From: an uncultured Cellulophaga sp.
Lineage (GTDB): Bacteria; Bacteroidota; Bacteroidia; Flavobacteriales; Flavobacteriaceae
Assembly: GCA_947496695.1 (NCBI GenBank)
Contig: CANMEI010000012.1
Coordinates: 1 to 64,000 of the forward strand
Reading direction: 5' to 3'
DNA: 64,000 nucleotides
In this document: one piece after another, positions 13,009 through 20,926 of the stretch
How the letters are laid out: each line of letters starts with the position of its first letter
How positions within the stretch are numbered: the stretch's first letter is position 1
Translations under genes and position numbers: made by a program
The notes under the pieces: generated by a model
What the model was told of the DNA's origin: nothing
The model's input: the letters and a program-made list of their open reading frames with translations, nothing else
The model's database searches: none

Positions 13009-13081
13009 CAATGGACAAAATTTTGATTATGAATACCTACTCTAAATAATTATACATAGCTAAAGGCTACATACATAAATA

Positions 13082-13121
13082 GGTTTAGGTCTAACCACTA
13101 AAAAGTGAAAAGACCTAAACC
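13082..13121 (-). promoter_or_regulatory. Long hairpin between rplL and rpoB (possible attenuator or processing site)
   Basis: A perfect 11-bp inverted repeat (GGTTTAGGTCT at 13082-13092, AGACCTAAACC at 13111-13121) encloses an inner CACT/AGTG stem. No T-run follows on the transcribed strand, so it is not a standard terminator. It occupies the 135-bp gap between rplL and rpoB, the place where E. coli has its attenuator and RNase III site. That analogy is inference. Confidence 0.6.
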
Positions 13122-13143
13122 AAAAATACTATGGTTGCTTATA

Positions 13144-13521
13144 TTACTTAAGCTCAACTTCTGCTCCTGCTTCTTCTAATGATTTTTGAATTCCTTCAGC
13201 TTCATCTTTAGAGATACCTTCTTTAATAGCTTTTGGTGCGCTATCAACGATATCTTTAGCATCTTTTAAACCTAAACCAGTTAATTCTTTAACTAATTTT
13301 ACAACTGCAAGTTTAGATGATCCTGCAGCTTTTAAGATAACATCAAATTCTGTTTTCTCTTCAGCAGCTTCACCACCACCAGCAGCTCCACCAGCAGCAA
13401 CTGCAACAGCGGCAGCAGCAGGCTCTATACCGTACTCATCTTTTAATATATTAGCTAATTCATTAACTTCTTTTACTGTTAAGTTAACTAATTGTTCTGC
13501 GAAATCTTTTAAATCTGCCAT
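13144..13521 (-). CDS. rplL: 50S ribosomal protein L7/L12
   Basis: Stalk protein of the large subunit that recruits translation GTPases. The 125 residues show the N-terminal dimerisation helix region, an Ala/Gly-rich flexible hinge near residues 34-55, and the conserved C-terminal domain with [16 protein letters not shown] and [12 protein letters not shown]. It sits 53 bp downstream of rplJ, whose product L10 binds it on the ribosome, and upstream of rpoB. Length and order are canonical. Confidence 0.99.
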   Translation of the reverse strand: MADLKDFAEQLVNLTVKEVNELANILKDEYGIEPAAAAVAVAAGGAAGGGEAAEEKTEFDVILKAAGSSKLAVVKLVKELTGLGLKDAKDIVDSAPKAIKEGISKDEAEGIQKSLEEAGAEVELK

Positions 13522-13574
13522 TTTTCTATCGTTTAATAAAATTTTAAAATATAATTGTTTTTAGTGCGTACTAA

Positions 13575-14093
13575 TTATTTCTCTGATAATGTCTTAAGAA
13601 TACCTGCGATTTTACCACCACCAGACTTAAGCCCAGAAATAACATTCTTCGCTGGAGACTGAAGTAACGTGATAATATCACCAATAACTTCTTCTTTAGA
13701 CTTGATATCTACTAGAGCTTGTAATTGATCATCACCAATATAAACTGCTTCTTCAACAAAAGCACCTTTCAACAATGGCTTGTCCTTAGTTTTAGCTCTA
13801 AAAGCTTTTATCAATTTTGCTGGAGCATTACCTACTTCAGAAAACATCAAAGATGTGCTTCCCTTAAGAACTTCAGGCAATTCACCAAATTCTTTATCGG
13901 AAGCATTCATTGCTTTTTCAAGCAATGTATTCTTCACAACTGCTAATTTAATGTTAGCTTTAAAACAAGCTCTTCTTAAATCTGAAGTTGTTGCTGCGTC
14001 TAAACCAGATATATCAGCTAAATATATAGTTGAAGCATTACCTAATTGCGCAGTTAAATCTTCTATTACGTTTAATTTTTCCTCTCTTGTCAT
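13575..14093 (-). CDS. rplJ: 50S ribosomal protein L10
   Basis: Base of the ribosomal stalk; it binds 23S rRNA and anchors L7/L12 dimers. The 172 residues begin MTREEKLNVIEDLTAQL and contain the conserved motif LRRACFKANIKLAVVKNTL. The gene lies 12 bp after rplA and 53 bp before rplL, so translation is probably coupled. L10 autoregulation of rplJL is well known in other bacteria, but the short gap with rplA leaves no room for a long separate leader. Confidence 0.98.
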   Translation of the reverse strand: MTREEKLNVIEDLTAQLGNASTIYLADISGLDAATTSDLRRACFKANIKLAVVKNTLLEKAMNASDKEFGELPEVLKGSTSLMFSEVGNAPAKLIKAFRAKTKDKPLLKGAFVEEAVYIGDDQLQALVDIKSKEEVIGDIITLLQSPAKNVISGLKSGGGKIAGILKTLSEK

Positions 14094-14105
14094 AATATTT
14101 ACGAA

Positions 14106-14795
14106 TTAAACAGATTTAGCATCTAATTGCACACTAGGACTCATAGTACTAGACATGAAAATACTTTTAATATAAACACCTTTAGCCGCAGTTGGCTTTA
14201 ATTTATTTAAAGTATCAATAAGCTCTTTTGCATTTTCTTGAATCTTCTCAGCAGAGAAAGAAACCTTACCAATTGCAGCATGAACAATACCTGTTTTATC
14301 TACTTTAAAATCAATTTTACCAGCTTTAACTTCCGATACCGCTTTCGCAACATCCATAGTTACTGTTCCTGTTTTTGGATTTGGCATTAAACCTCTAGGC
14401 CCTAAAACTCTACCTAACGGTCCTAATTTACCCATAACACTTGGCATAGTGATGATTACATCAACATCAGTCCAACCGCCTTTAATTTTATCCAAATACT
14501 CTTGTAAACCAACAAAATCAGCACCAGCTTCTTTAGCCTCTGCTTCTTTATCAGGTGTTACTAATGCTAAAACTTTCACATCTTTACCTGTTCCATGAGG
14601 TAATGTTACCACACCACGAACCATTTGATTAGCTTTTCTAGGATCAACACCTAAACGAACCGCTAAATCAACAGACGCATCAAATTTTGCTGTTGTAATT
14701 TCTTTCACTAAAGCTGAACCTTCCTGTAAAGAATAAATTTTATTCTTATCTATCTTAGAAAGCGCTTCTTTTTTATTTTTTGTTAATTTTGCCAT
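14106..14795 (-). CDS. rplA: 50S ribosomal protein L1
   Basis: Protein of the L1 stalk that helps release deacylated tRNA. The 229 residues carry the family signature regions [45 protein letters not shown] (read across about residues 118-145) and a C-terminal [18 protein letters not shown] stretch. It directly follows rplK with a 19-bp gap, the standard L11-L1 pair. Confidence 0.98.
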   Translation of the reverse strand: MAKLTKNKKEALSKIDKNKIYSLQEGSALVKEITTAKFDASVDLAVRLGVDPRKANQMVRGVVTLPHGTGKDVKVLALVTPDKEAEAKEAGADFVGLQEYLDKIKGGWTDVDVIITMPSVMGKLGPLGRVLGPRGLMPNPKTGTVTMDVAKAVSEVKAGKIDFKVDKTGIVHAAIGKVSFSAEKIQENAKELIDTLNKLKPTAAKGVYIKSIFMSSTMSPSVQLDAKSV

Positions 14796-14814
14796 TATAA
14801 ATGCTTTTAAGATA

Positions 14815-15252
14815 TTAAAAAGGTCTAGTCCCTGAAACTTTTAAACCCATAGATCTTGCAGTACCAGCAATCATACTCATAGCAGATTCTACTGTAAATG
14901 CATTAAGATCTACCATTTTGTCTTCAGCGATTGTCTTAATCTGATCCCAAGAAACATTACCGTTCTTAACACGATTAGGCTCTCCTGATCCTTTTTTAAT
15001 CTTAGCCGCTTCCATAAGCTGAACTGCCGCCGGCGGTGTCTTTACAACAAAATCAAACGATTTATCTTTGTATACCGTGATAGCAACAGGTAAAACCTTA
15101 CCTTGTTTGTCCTGCGTACGAGCATTAAATTGCTTACAGAACTCCATGATGTTAACACCGGCAGCACCTAAAGCGGGTCCAACCGGTGGCGATGGATTCG
15201 CTGCACCTCCCCTAACTTGTAGCTTAACTACTTTACTTACTTCTTTTGCCAT
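14815..15252 (-). CDS. rplK: 50S ribosomal protein L11
   Basis: Part of the GTPase-associated centre. The 145 residues begin [20 protein letters not shown], with the conserved Pro-rich region [20 protein letters not shown] near residues 21-40 and a C-terminal rRNA-binding domain ending [10 protein letters not shown]. It starts 63 bp after nusG, as in the classic secE-nusG-rplKA order. Confidence 0.98.
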   Translation of the reverse strand: MAKEVSKVVKLQVRGGAANPSPPVGPALGAAGVNIMEFCKQFNARTQDKQGKVLPVAITVYKDKSFDFVVKTPPAAVQLMEAAKIKKGSGEPNRVKNGNVSWDQIKTIAEDKMVDLNAFTVESAMSMIAGTARSMGLKVSGTRPF

Positions 15253-15315
15253 TGTTTTTAATTAAATTAAATTGTGTTTTTGGAAGCAACACAACTTTTT
15301 ATGTAACAGTTCTAA

Positions 15316-15867
15316 TTATACTTTCTCAACCTGCATATAACTCAACTCCAATGGTGTTTTTCTTCCGAAAATCTTAACCATCACCTCAAGCTTACGCTTT
15401 TCTTCGTTAATTTTCTCAACAGTTCCATTAAAACCATTAAAAGGACCATCAATAACCTTAACAGTTTCTCCTATAACATAAGGTATCGCAACACTATCAG
15501 TCGTAACTGTCAACTCATCAACCTTACCTAACATCCTATTAACTTCTGTTTTTCTTAACGGAACAGGATCACCCCCTTTAGTTTCCCCTAAAAAACCAAT
15601 AACATTAGTGATCGAACGTACAATATGCACCATTTCACCACCAAGATTAGCTTTAATCATTATATAACCAGGAAAATAAACTCTTTCTTTATTTGATTTT
15701 TTGCCGTTGCGAATTTGAACAACCTTTTCAGTAGGAACTAAAACTTCTTCTAAATAATCAGAAAACCCTAATCTAGCTACCTCAGACTCGATATAACCTT
15801 TGATTTTATTTTCCTGACCACTTACAGCCCTAACAACATACCATTTCTTCTCTAAAACTTCAGACAT
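15316..15867 (-). CDS. nusG: Transcription termination/antitermination protein NusG
   Basis: Elongation factor that binds the RNA polymerase clamp and couples transcription to translation. The 183-residue product has the NGN domain (KWYVVRAVSGQENKIK at the start, VYFPGYIMIKANL near residue 85) and a C-terminal KOW domain (GETVKVIDGPFNGFNGTVEK). It follows secE by 8 bp. No extra RfaH-like features are visible, so this is the housekeeping NusG. Confidence 0.98.
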   Translation of the reverse strand: MSEVLEKKWYVVRAVSGQENKIKGYIESEVARLGFSDYLEEVLVPTEKVVQIRNGKKSNKERVYFPGYIMIKANLGGEMVHIVRSITNVIGFLGETKGGDPVPLRKTEVNRMLGKVDELTVTTDSVAIPYVIGETVKVIDGPFNGFNGTVEKINEEKRKLEVMVKIFGRKTPLELSYMQVEKV

Positions 15868-15875
15868 AGATTCTT

Positions 15876-16064
15876 TTAATTAATTATATTTTCAAAATAT
15901 ATTTGAATCAACTTACCAAAAAGACTATCTACCCCCCAAGTCGCAAGAGCGAATAATATAGAGAACACAGCTACAATAACCATCAAATTAGAAGATTCTG
16001 ACTTTGGAGGTAATGTAATATTAGTTCTAAGCTCCTCTATGGATTCCTTGATATATGTCAACAT
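15876..16064 (-). CDS. secE: Preprotein translocase subunit SecE
   Basis: Essential small subunit of the SecYEG channel. The 62-residue protein has an amphipathic N-terminal segment (YIKESIEELRTNITLPP) followed by one transmembrane helix (about residues 28-50). This is the short single-span form, unlike the three-span E. coli SecE. It lies between tRNA-Trp and nusG. The first ATG (16064) gives the expected length. Confidence 0.95.
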   Translation of the reverse strand: MLTYIKESIEELRTNITLPPKSESSNLMVIVAVFSILFALATWGVDSLFGKLIQIYFENIIN

Positions 16065-16128
16065 GCTGCGAAAGATTTAACTTTTTAAATTATTAAAAAG
16101 ATCACCAAAGATAATCTTTTCTCATTTG

Positions 16129-16201
16129 CACGGGAGGAGAGACTCGAACTCCCGACACCTGGTTTTGGAGACCAGTGCTCTACCAACTGAGCTACACCCG
16201 T
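16129..16201 (-). tRNA. tRNA-Trp (anticodon CCA)
   Basis: 73 nt without encoded CCA. D-arm, anticodon arm (CTGGT-CTCCAAA-ACCAG) and T-arm (GGGAG-TTCGAGT-CTCTC) fold normally. The acceptor stem ACGGGTG pairs with CTCCCGT except for a T-T opposition at the sixth pair. It lies between tuf and secE, as is common in Bacteroidota. Confidence 0.95.
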
Positions 16202-16275
16202 TTATATTTACATCGAAAGGTATCTGCTAAAAACAGACACCCTTGATGTATATAATTTATTAATCCTTATAAAGA

Positions 16276-17463
16276 TTAATCTAATATCTCAGTTACCTGA
16301 CCTGCACCTACAGTTCTACCACCTTCACGGATAGCAAAACGTAAACCGATACTTAATGCAATTGGAGATAACAAATCAACAGTAATTGTAAGGTTATCAC
16401 CTGGCATTACCATTTCAACTCCATCAGGAAGATTAATTGTTCCTGTAACATCCGTTGTTCTTACGTAAAACTGTGGACGGTAGTTATTATGGAATGGCGT
16501 ATGACGACCACCTTCTTCTTTCTTAAGAACATAAACCTCAGCCTTAAACTTCGCATGCGGAGTTACAGAACCTGGCTTAACAATAACCATTCCTCTTTTT
16601 ATTTGAGACTTTTCAATACCTCTTAACAAGATACCAACATTATCACCAGCTTCACCTCTATCTAATATCTTACGGAACATTTCAACCCCAGTAATAGTAG
16701 AATTCAATTTCTCAGCACCCATACCAATGATCTCAACAGGGTCTCCAGTATTAGCAACACCAGTTTCTATACGACCAGTAGCAACAGTACCACGACCAGT
16801 AATAGTAAACACATCTTCAACTGGCATTAAGAAATCTTTTTCAACATCTCTCTTAGGAAGCTCAATCCATGCATCAACTTCCTCCATTAACTTCATTACA
16901 GTATCAACCCACTTTTGCTCACCATTAAGCGCACCTAAAGCAGAACCAGCAACAACAGGTCCGTTATCACCATCATACTCATAGAAAGATAATAATTCTC
17001 TCACTTCCATTTCAACAAGCTCTAAAAGCTCCTCATCATCAACCATATCCACTTTATTCATGAATACAACTATTCTAGGAATACCAACTTGGCGACCTAA
17101 AAGGATATGCTCACGAGTTTGAGGCATAGGACCATCAGTAGCAGCAACAACTAAAATAGCACCATCCATTTGAGCAGCACCAGTAACCATGTTTTTTACG
17201 TAATCGGCGTGACCTGGACAGTCAACGTGAGCGTAGTGACGGTTAGCTGTTGAATATTCAACGTGTGATGTATTAATAGTAATACCTCTTTCTTTCTCCT
17301 CAGGAGCGTTGTCAATTGAATCGAAACTTCTCAATTCAGACAATCCTGCATTAGCCAAAACAGTTGTAATAGCGGCAGTCAATGTAGTTTTACCGTGATC
17401 TACGTGTCCTATAGTACCGATATTTAAATGCGGTTTGGAACGATCGAAAGTTTCCTTAGCCAT
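16276..17463 (-). CDS. tuf: Elongation factor Tu
   Basis: Delivers aminoacyl-tRNA to the ribosome. The 395 residues contain G1 GHVDHGKT at residues 19-26, the switch-I motif KERGITIN, G3 DCPGHADY and G4 NKVD, then the two beta-barrel domains ending [15 protein letters not shown]. It is embedded between tRNA genes, with tRNA-Thr(GGT) upstream and tRNA-Trp downstream, so the tRNAs and mRNA probably come from one transcript. The 75-bp gap to tRNA-Trp holds an imperfect stem-loop (about 16210-16248) that could mark a processing point. Confidence 0.99.
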   Translation of the reverse strand: MAKETFDRSKPHLNIGTIGHVDHGKTTLTAAITTVLANAGLSELRSFDSIDNAPEEKERGITINTSHVEYSTANRHYAHVDCPGHADYVKNMVTGAAQMDGAILVVAATDGPMPQTREHILLGRQVGIPRIVVFMNKVDMVDDEELLELVEMEVRELLSFYEYDGDNGPVVAGSALGALNGEQKWVDTVMKLMEEVDAWIELPKRDVEKDFLMPVEDVFTITGRGTVATGRIETGVANTGDPVEIIGMGAEKLNSTITGVEMFRKILDRGEAGDNVGILLRGIEKSQIKRGMVIVKPGSVTPHAKFKAEVYVLKKEEGGRHTPFHNNYRPQFYVRTTDVTGTINLPDGVEMVMPGDNLTITVDLLSPIALSIGLRFAIREGGRTVGAGQVTEILD

Positions 17464-17521
17464 GTGTATTTAATTTTAATCTTAGTTTATAATATTAGTG
17501 TACAAATAATGTTCTTTAGTG

Positions 17522-17593
17522 AGCCAATGATGAGATTTGAACTCATGACCTCTTCCTTACCAAGGAAACGCTCTACCCCTGAGCTACACCGGC
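17522..17593 (-). tRNA. tRNA-Thr (anticodon GGT)
   Basis: 72 nt. The acceptor GCCGGTG pairs with CATTGGC (with G-T pairs), the anticodon loop is TTGGTAA, and the T-arm is ATGAG-TTCAAAT-CTCAT. It is the last of four tRNAs before tuf. Confidence 0.96.
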
Positions 17594-17663
17594 CTAATTG
17601 AGTCCACAACCTTATACAATGATTAAAAACTCAAAAAAACAACCTTACACTCAAGGTTTATAG

Positions 17664-17736
17664 AGCGGGAGACCGGGTTCGAACCGGCGACATTCAGCTT
17701 GGAAGGCTGACGCTCTACCAACTGAGCTACTCCCGC
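17664..17736 (-). tRNA. tRNA-Gly (anticodon TCC)
   Basis: 73 nt. The acceptor GCGGGAG pairs perfectly with CTCCCGC; the anticodon arm is TCAGC-CTTCCAA-GCTGA and the T-arm is intact. Confidence 0.96.
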
Positions 17737-17837
17737 AATTACCTATGGATTTCAAAAATGCAAAAATCACATAAATATATTTCATTACAAAACTTAAAGA
17801 GAATAATTTTAAACTATTTCACTTTAATTAAAAATTG

Positions 17838-17919
<82 letters not shown>

Positions 17920-17947
17920 AAACCAAAATTTTTAAGAACTTTAAAAG

Positions 17948-18021
17948 AGCCGATGGAGGGACTCGAACCCACGACCTGCTGATTACAAATCAGCTGCTCT
18001 AGCCAGCTGAGCTACATCGGC
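17948..18021 (-). tRNA. tRNA-Thr (anticodon TGT)
   Basis: 74 nt. The acceptor GCCGATG pairs with CATCGGC; the anticodon arm is GCTGA-TTTGTAA-TCAGC. First tRNA of the tRNA-tuf cluster and a second Thr isoacceptor within 500 bp. Confidence 0.96.
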
Positions 18022-18043
18022 TTTTAACCACTTTTTTTCGTTT

Positions 18044-18071
18044 AAAAAAAGCCCGCTATTTCTAACGGACT
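18044..18071 (-). terminator. Terminator after hpf
   Basis: On the minus strand AGTCCG pairs with CGGGCT (one G-T) and is followed by seven T. It separates hpf from the tRNA-tuf cluster. Confidence 0.7.
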
Positions 18072-18072
18072 G

Positions 18073-18102
18073 CAAAGGTAAATGATTTTTTAGTTTATCA
18101 AA
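18073..18102 (-). promoter_or_regulatory. Candidate promoter for the tRNA-tuf cluster
   Basis: On the minus strand TTTG (18099-18102), 18 bp, then TACCTTTG (18073-18080), close to the Bacteroidota TTTG-N19-TAnnTTTG promoter. Its start point would fall inside the hpf terminator hairpin, an awkward overlap that lowers confidence. Confidence 0.4.
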
Positions 18103-18121
18103 ATGTTTTTTTAATTTTTTT

Positions 18122-18412
18122 TTAATTTTTTTCTTTCTGCTTTAATAACTGACGCTTCATAGCACCACAACCCACATCAATAGCTTCCTCAAAAGACTTA
18201 CACTGCTTCCTTACAATAAATTCATTTTTAGGAACATAGACTTTAATCTCTGCTATTTTATTTTCTTTCCCTTTTGTTTTCTCAACTTTCAAATACACAT
18301 CGGAACCAATTACTTTATTATAGTATTGATCTAATTTATTTAATCGTTCATTAACAAAAACAATCAAATTTCCGTCTGCATTAAAATTTACTGACTGCGT
18401 ATTTACTTTCAT
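18122..18412 (-). CDS. hpf: HPF/RaiA family ribosome hibernation factor
   Basis: A 96-residue short-form ribosome-associated inhibitor. The N-terminal beta strand MKVNTQSVNFNADGNLIVFV, the helix VNERLNKLDQYYNKV and the strand ADVYLKVEK-like segment follow the family pattern. It lacks the extra C-terminal domain of long HPF. Such proteins bind the 30S decoding region and silence or dimerise ribosomes in stationary phase. It lies 32 bp after xerC, probably co-transcribed with rpsU and xerC, so three translation- or chromosome-related genes share one unit. The exact subtype (HPF versus YfiA) is not decided here. Confidence 0.9.
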   Translation of the reverse strand: MKVNTQSVNFNADGNLIVFVNERLNKLDQYYNKVIGSDVYLKVEKTKGKENKIAEIKVYVPKNEFIVRKQCKSFEEAIDVGCGAMKRQLLKQKEKN

Positions 18413-18444
18413 ATCTTAAAATTTAAACATTACTTATAAAAAAA

Positions 18445-19335
18445 CTATTTTTTGTTTCTCGGATGAGACAACTGATGTACTTTTTTTAATTCCGCAATAC
18501 TATTATGCGTATAAACTTGAGTTGAAGCTAAGCTTGAGTGACCCAATAACTCTTTTACTGAATTTAAATCAGCTCCTTTATTAATTAAATGAGTTGCAAA
18601 TGTGTGTCGAAGTATATGCGGGCTTTTTTTTACTTTACTCGACACCATACTAAAATAATGATTTATCACTCTATAAACAAGAGTTTCATATATTTTAGAT
18701 CCTGTTTTCGACAAAAAGACAAATTCTTTATCTACCAGTTTCTCAATTTTATTTCGCTCCTGTAAATAAATTTTAAACAAATCTAACATTGAATCTAAAA
18801 GCGGAATCACCCGCTCTTTATTCCTTTTACCTAAAACTTTTATTGTTTTTTGATAAAAATCAATATCTGTAATACGTAAACTCACCAACTCTATCCGTCG
18901 CATACCCGTTACATATAGCAACTCAATAATTAATTTATCTCTTAGGCCTACAAAATCATCAGGAAAAGAAATTTCACTAAGCATCTGTTCCATTTCAGCT
19001 TCAGAAAAAGGAATCTCAACTTTTTTAGCCGTTTTTAACGCCTTATGTTTTGCAAGAGGATTAACTTTTATAGCTCCAATCTTTAAAAGAAACTTATAAT
19101 ACGCCTTTAAAGATGCTATTTTTCTATTTATACTTCTATTTGAAAGCTTAACATCAACAAGACTAACTATCCAACTTCTTACACTATTATAACCTACATC
19201 AGTAATATCCTGTATATCTAAATTTTCTTTGCAAAAAACCGAAAACTCAACTATATCATTCTCATAGGCTGTTACCGTATTAGCCGAATAATTCTTTTCT
19301 AAAAATATATAGGTTACAAATGCCGAAATACTCAT
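18445..19335 (-). CDS. xerC: Tyrosine recombinase XerC/XerD type
   Basis: A site-specific recombinase of 296 residues, the usual Xer length. The N-terminal SAM-like DNA-binding domain covers about residues 1-85. Catalytic residues are visible: Arg in TGMRRIEL, Lys in LGKRNKER, HILRHTFATHL, the His in LLGHSS, and the nucleophile Tyr in STQVYTH. The context (rpsU upstream, hpf downstream) is that of the chromosomal Xer for dimer resolution, not of an integrase on a mobile element. Whether it is XerC or XerD cannot be told from the sequence alone. Confidence 0.93.
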   Translation of the reverse strand: MSISAFVTYIFLEKNYSANTVTAYENDIVEFSVFCKENLDIQDITDVGYNSVRSWIVSLVDVKLSNRSINRKIASLKAYYKFLLKIGAIKVNPLAKHKALKTAKKVEIPFSEAEMEQMLSEISFPDDFVGLRDKLIIELLYVTGMRRIELVSLRITDIDFYQKTIKVLGKRNKERVIPLLDSMLDLFKIYLQERNKIEKLVDKEFVFLSKTGSKIYETLVYRVINHYFSMVSSKVKKSPHILRHTFATHLINKGADLNSVKELLGHSSLASTQVYTHNSIAELKKVHQLSHPRNKK

Positions 19336-19398
19336 AGAGTAAAGTTAGCAAACAAATTAAAGTAACTACTATTTTAAAATCTTAAAATATATACAAAT

Positions 19399-19427
19399 AA
19401 AAAAGCCCTACTAATGCAGGGCTTTTA
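19399..19427 (-). terminator. Terminator after rpsU
   Basis: AAAAGCCCT and AGGGCTTTT with a short loop, 22 bp past the rpsU stop codon. It may reduce read-through into xerC. Confidence 0.82.
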
Positions 19428-19448
19428 CTATATAGCAATGATAGTCAA

Positions 19449-19643
19449 CTATATTTCTTCTTGATCTCTTAAACCTTGAATATAGTTCGCTTTCTGAATC
19501 TGAGCTCTACGCTCTACAGATGGCTTAGTGAACTGTTGACGCTTTCTTAATTGACGCATTGTTCCAGTTCTATCAAACTTACGTTTGAAACGCTTTAGCG
19601 CTCTATCAATGTTTTCTCCTTCTTTTATTGGTATTATTAACAT
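19449..19643 (-). CDS. rpsU: 30S ribosomal protein S21
   Basis: A small basic protein of 64 residues: MLIIPIKEGENIDRALKRFK, then KRKFDRTGTMRQLRKRQQF, and a basic tail. bS21 sits near the 3' end of 16S rRNA. In Bacteroidota it takes part in hiding the anti-Shine-Dalgarno sequence (established for Flavobacterium ribosomes). This gene has a strong Shine-Dalgarno sequence, unlike its neighbours, and its own promoter and terminator. Confidence 0.98.
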   Translation of the reverse strand: MLIIPIKEGENIDRALKRFKRKFDRTGTMRQLRKRQQFTKPSVERRAQIQKANYIQGLRDQEEI

Positions 19644-19652
19644 GGGCAGTAA

Positions 19653-19658
19653 CCTCCT
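19653..19658 (-). promoter_or_regulatory. Strong Shine-Dalgarno sequence of rpsU
   Basis: The minus strand reads AGAGGAGGTTACTGCCC directly before the ATG, so the AGGAGG core is 9 nt from the start codon. Of the starts I examined here this is the only one with a full AGGAGG. It is consistent with reported bS21 autoregulation through the anti-Shine-Dalgarno sequence in Flavobacteriia. Confidence 0.88.
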
Positions 19659-19680
19659 CTCTTTTGTGATTATAAGTCTG

Positions 19681-19710
19681 CAAATCTACAAACTAATTTA
19701 TAATTGACAA
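19681..19710 (-). promoter_or_regulatory. Promoter of rpsU
   Basis: On the minus strand TTG (19708-19710), exactly 19 bp, then TAGATTTG (19681-19688), a full match to the Bacteroidota consensus. The predicted leader is about 30 nt and contains the Shine-Dalgarno site. Confidence 0.8.
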
Positions 19711-19737
19711 TTATTTTAATGAAAATAATTTGAAACT

Positions 19738-20916
19738 TTATTTTTTATTTGAAATTGCTGATTTATACTCCTTTTTATCTACAAGAATTTTTGCTAATAT
19801 TTCTCTCAATATTTCTGAAGTTCCACCACCAATAGGCCCTAACCTACTATCTCGCAATAATCTCGCCATAGGATAATCTTCCATATAACCATAGCCGCCT
19901 AATAATTGCAAACAGTCATAAATAACCTCATCAGCCATTTTAGTTGATTTTAATTTAGAAATCGTAGCTTCTTTAACTACATATTCCCCTTTATTCAACC
20001 TATAAGCAACTGAGTAATTATACACCTTACAAAGTTCCATATCAGCATACAAATCAACAAAACGATGACGTAACGCCTGAAACTTATTAATCTCCACACC
20101 AAAAGCTGTACGCTCAGACATATATTTTTGCGCATAGTCTAAGGCAAATTCCGCTCTAGCATGAGCATTAACCCCCATAATTAAACGCTCTAAAGCAAAG
20201 TGCTCCATTATATAAGGAAAGCCTTTGTTTTCTTCTCCCATTAGATTTGAAACAGGAATTTCTACATTATCAAAAGCAATTTCTGCGGTATCGGAAGCCC
20301 TCCAACCTAATTTATTTAATTTACTAGCCGAAACACCTGGTGTATTTTTATCAACTAGAAAAATACTTATACCCTTATTACCTAATTCAGTATTTGTTTT
20401 TGCCGCAACTACCATATAGTCACAATAAACACCATTTGTAATAAACGTTTTAGATCCATTAATAACATATGAAACTCCTTTTTTCACAGCTGTAGTTCGC
20501 ATACCTGCAACATCACTACCGCCAAAAGGTTCTGAAATACAAAGACAACCAATTTTATCTCCTAAAACACTAGGCTCTAAATAGTCTTTTTTAATTGCAT
20601 CACTCCCTTCTTTATTTAAATGAGTCATCGCTAAATAAGCATGAGCCCAAATAGCAGCTGCAAAACCTCCAGAATTAATTTTCTGCAATTCTTCTAATAA
20701 AATAATGGTATAAAACAAATCGAGATCTAAACCTCCATTTTCTTCAGGTGTTGCCAACCCAAAGTAACCCATCTCGCCAAATTTTTTCCAAATAAAACGA
20801 TCAATAGTTCCTGATGTCTCCCATTTTTCAATATGAGGAACAACTTCTTTTACTAAAAAATCTTGTAAACTTTGTCTAAATAACTGATGTTCTTCGGTGA
20901 AGTACATACTTTCCAT
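19738..20916 (-). CDS. Acyl-CoA dehydrogenase family protein
   Basis: FAD-dependent alpha-beta dehydrogenation of an acyl-CoA; electrons would go to ETF. The 392-residue protein has the three-part fold: helical N-terminus (MYFTEEHQLFRQSLQDFL), central beta domain (CISEPFGGSDVAGM and GSKTFITNG) and C-terminal helical domain ending PIGGGTSEILREI. The usual catalytic Glu of the YEGT motif is replaced by Gly (GGGT), but Glu243 in ALERL occupies the alternative base position known from isovaleryl-CoA and long-chain dehydrogenases. Substrate cannot be assigned. It appears to be a stand-alone minus-strand gene after a 94-bp gap. Confidence 0.92.
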   Translation of the reverse strand: MESMYFTEEHQLFRQSLQDFLVKEVVPHIEKWETSGTIDRFIWKKFGEMGYFGLATPEENGGLDLDLFYTIILLEELQKINSGGFAAAIWAHAYLAMTHLNKEGSDAIKKDYLEPSVLGDKIGCLCISEPFGGSDVAGMRTTAVKKGVSYVINGSKTFITNGVYCDYMVVAAKTNTELGNKGISIFLVDKNTPGVSASKLNKLGWRASDTAEIAFDNVEIPVSNLMGEENKGFPYIMEHFALERLIMGVNAHARAEFALDYAQKYMSERTAFGVEINKFQALRHRFVDLYADMELCKVYNYSVAYRLNKGEYVVKEATISKLKSTKMADEVIYDCLQLLGGYGYMEDYPMARLLRDSRLGPIGGGTSEILREILAKILVDKKEYKSAISNKK

Positions 20917-20926
20917 ATGCGTTTTT

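Noticed and set aside
18445..19335. The Xer recombinase as integrase of a mobile element
   Set aside because: It is in the conserved rpsU-xerC-hpf context, has normal Xer length, and no element boundaries lie next to it.
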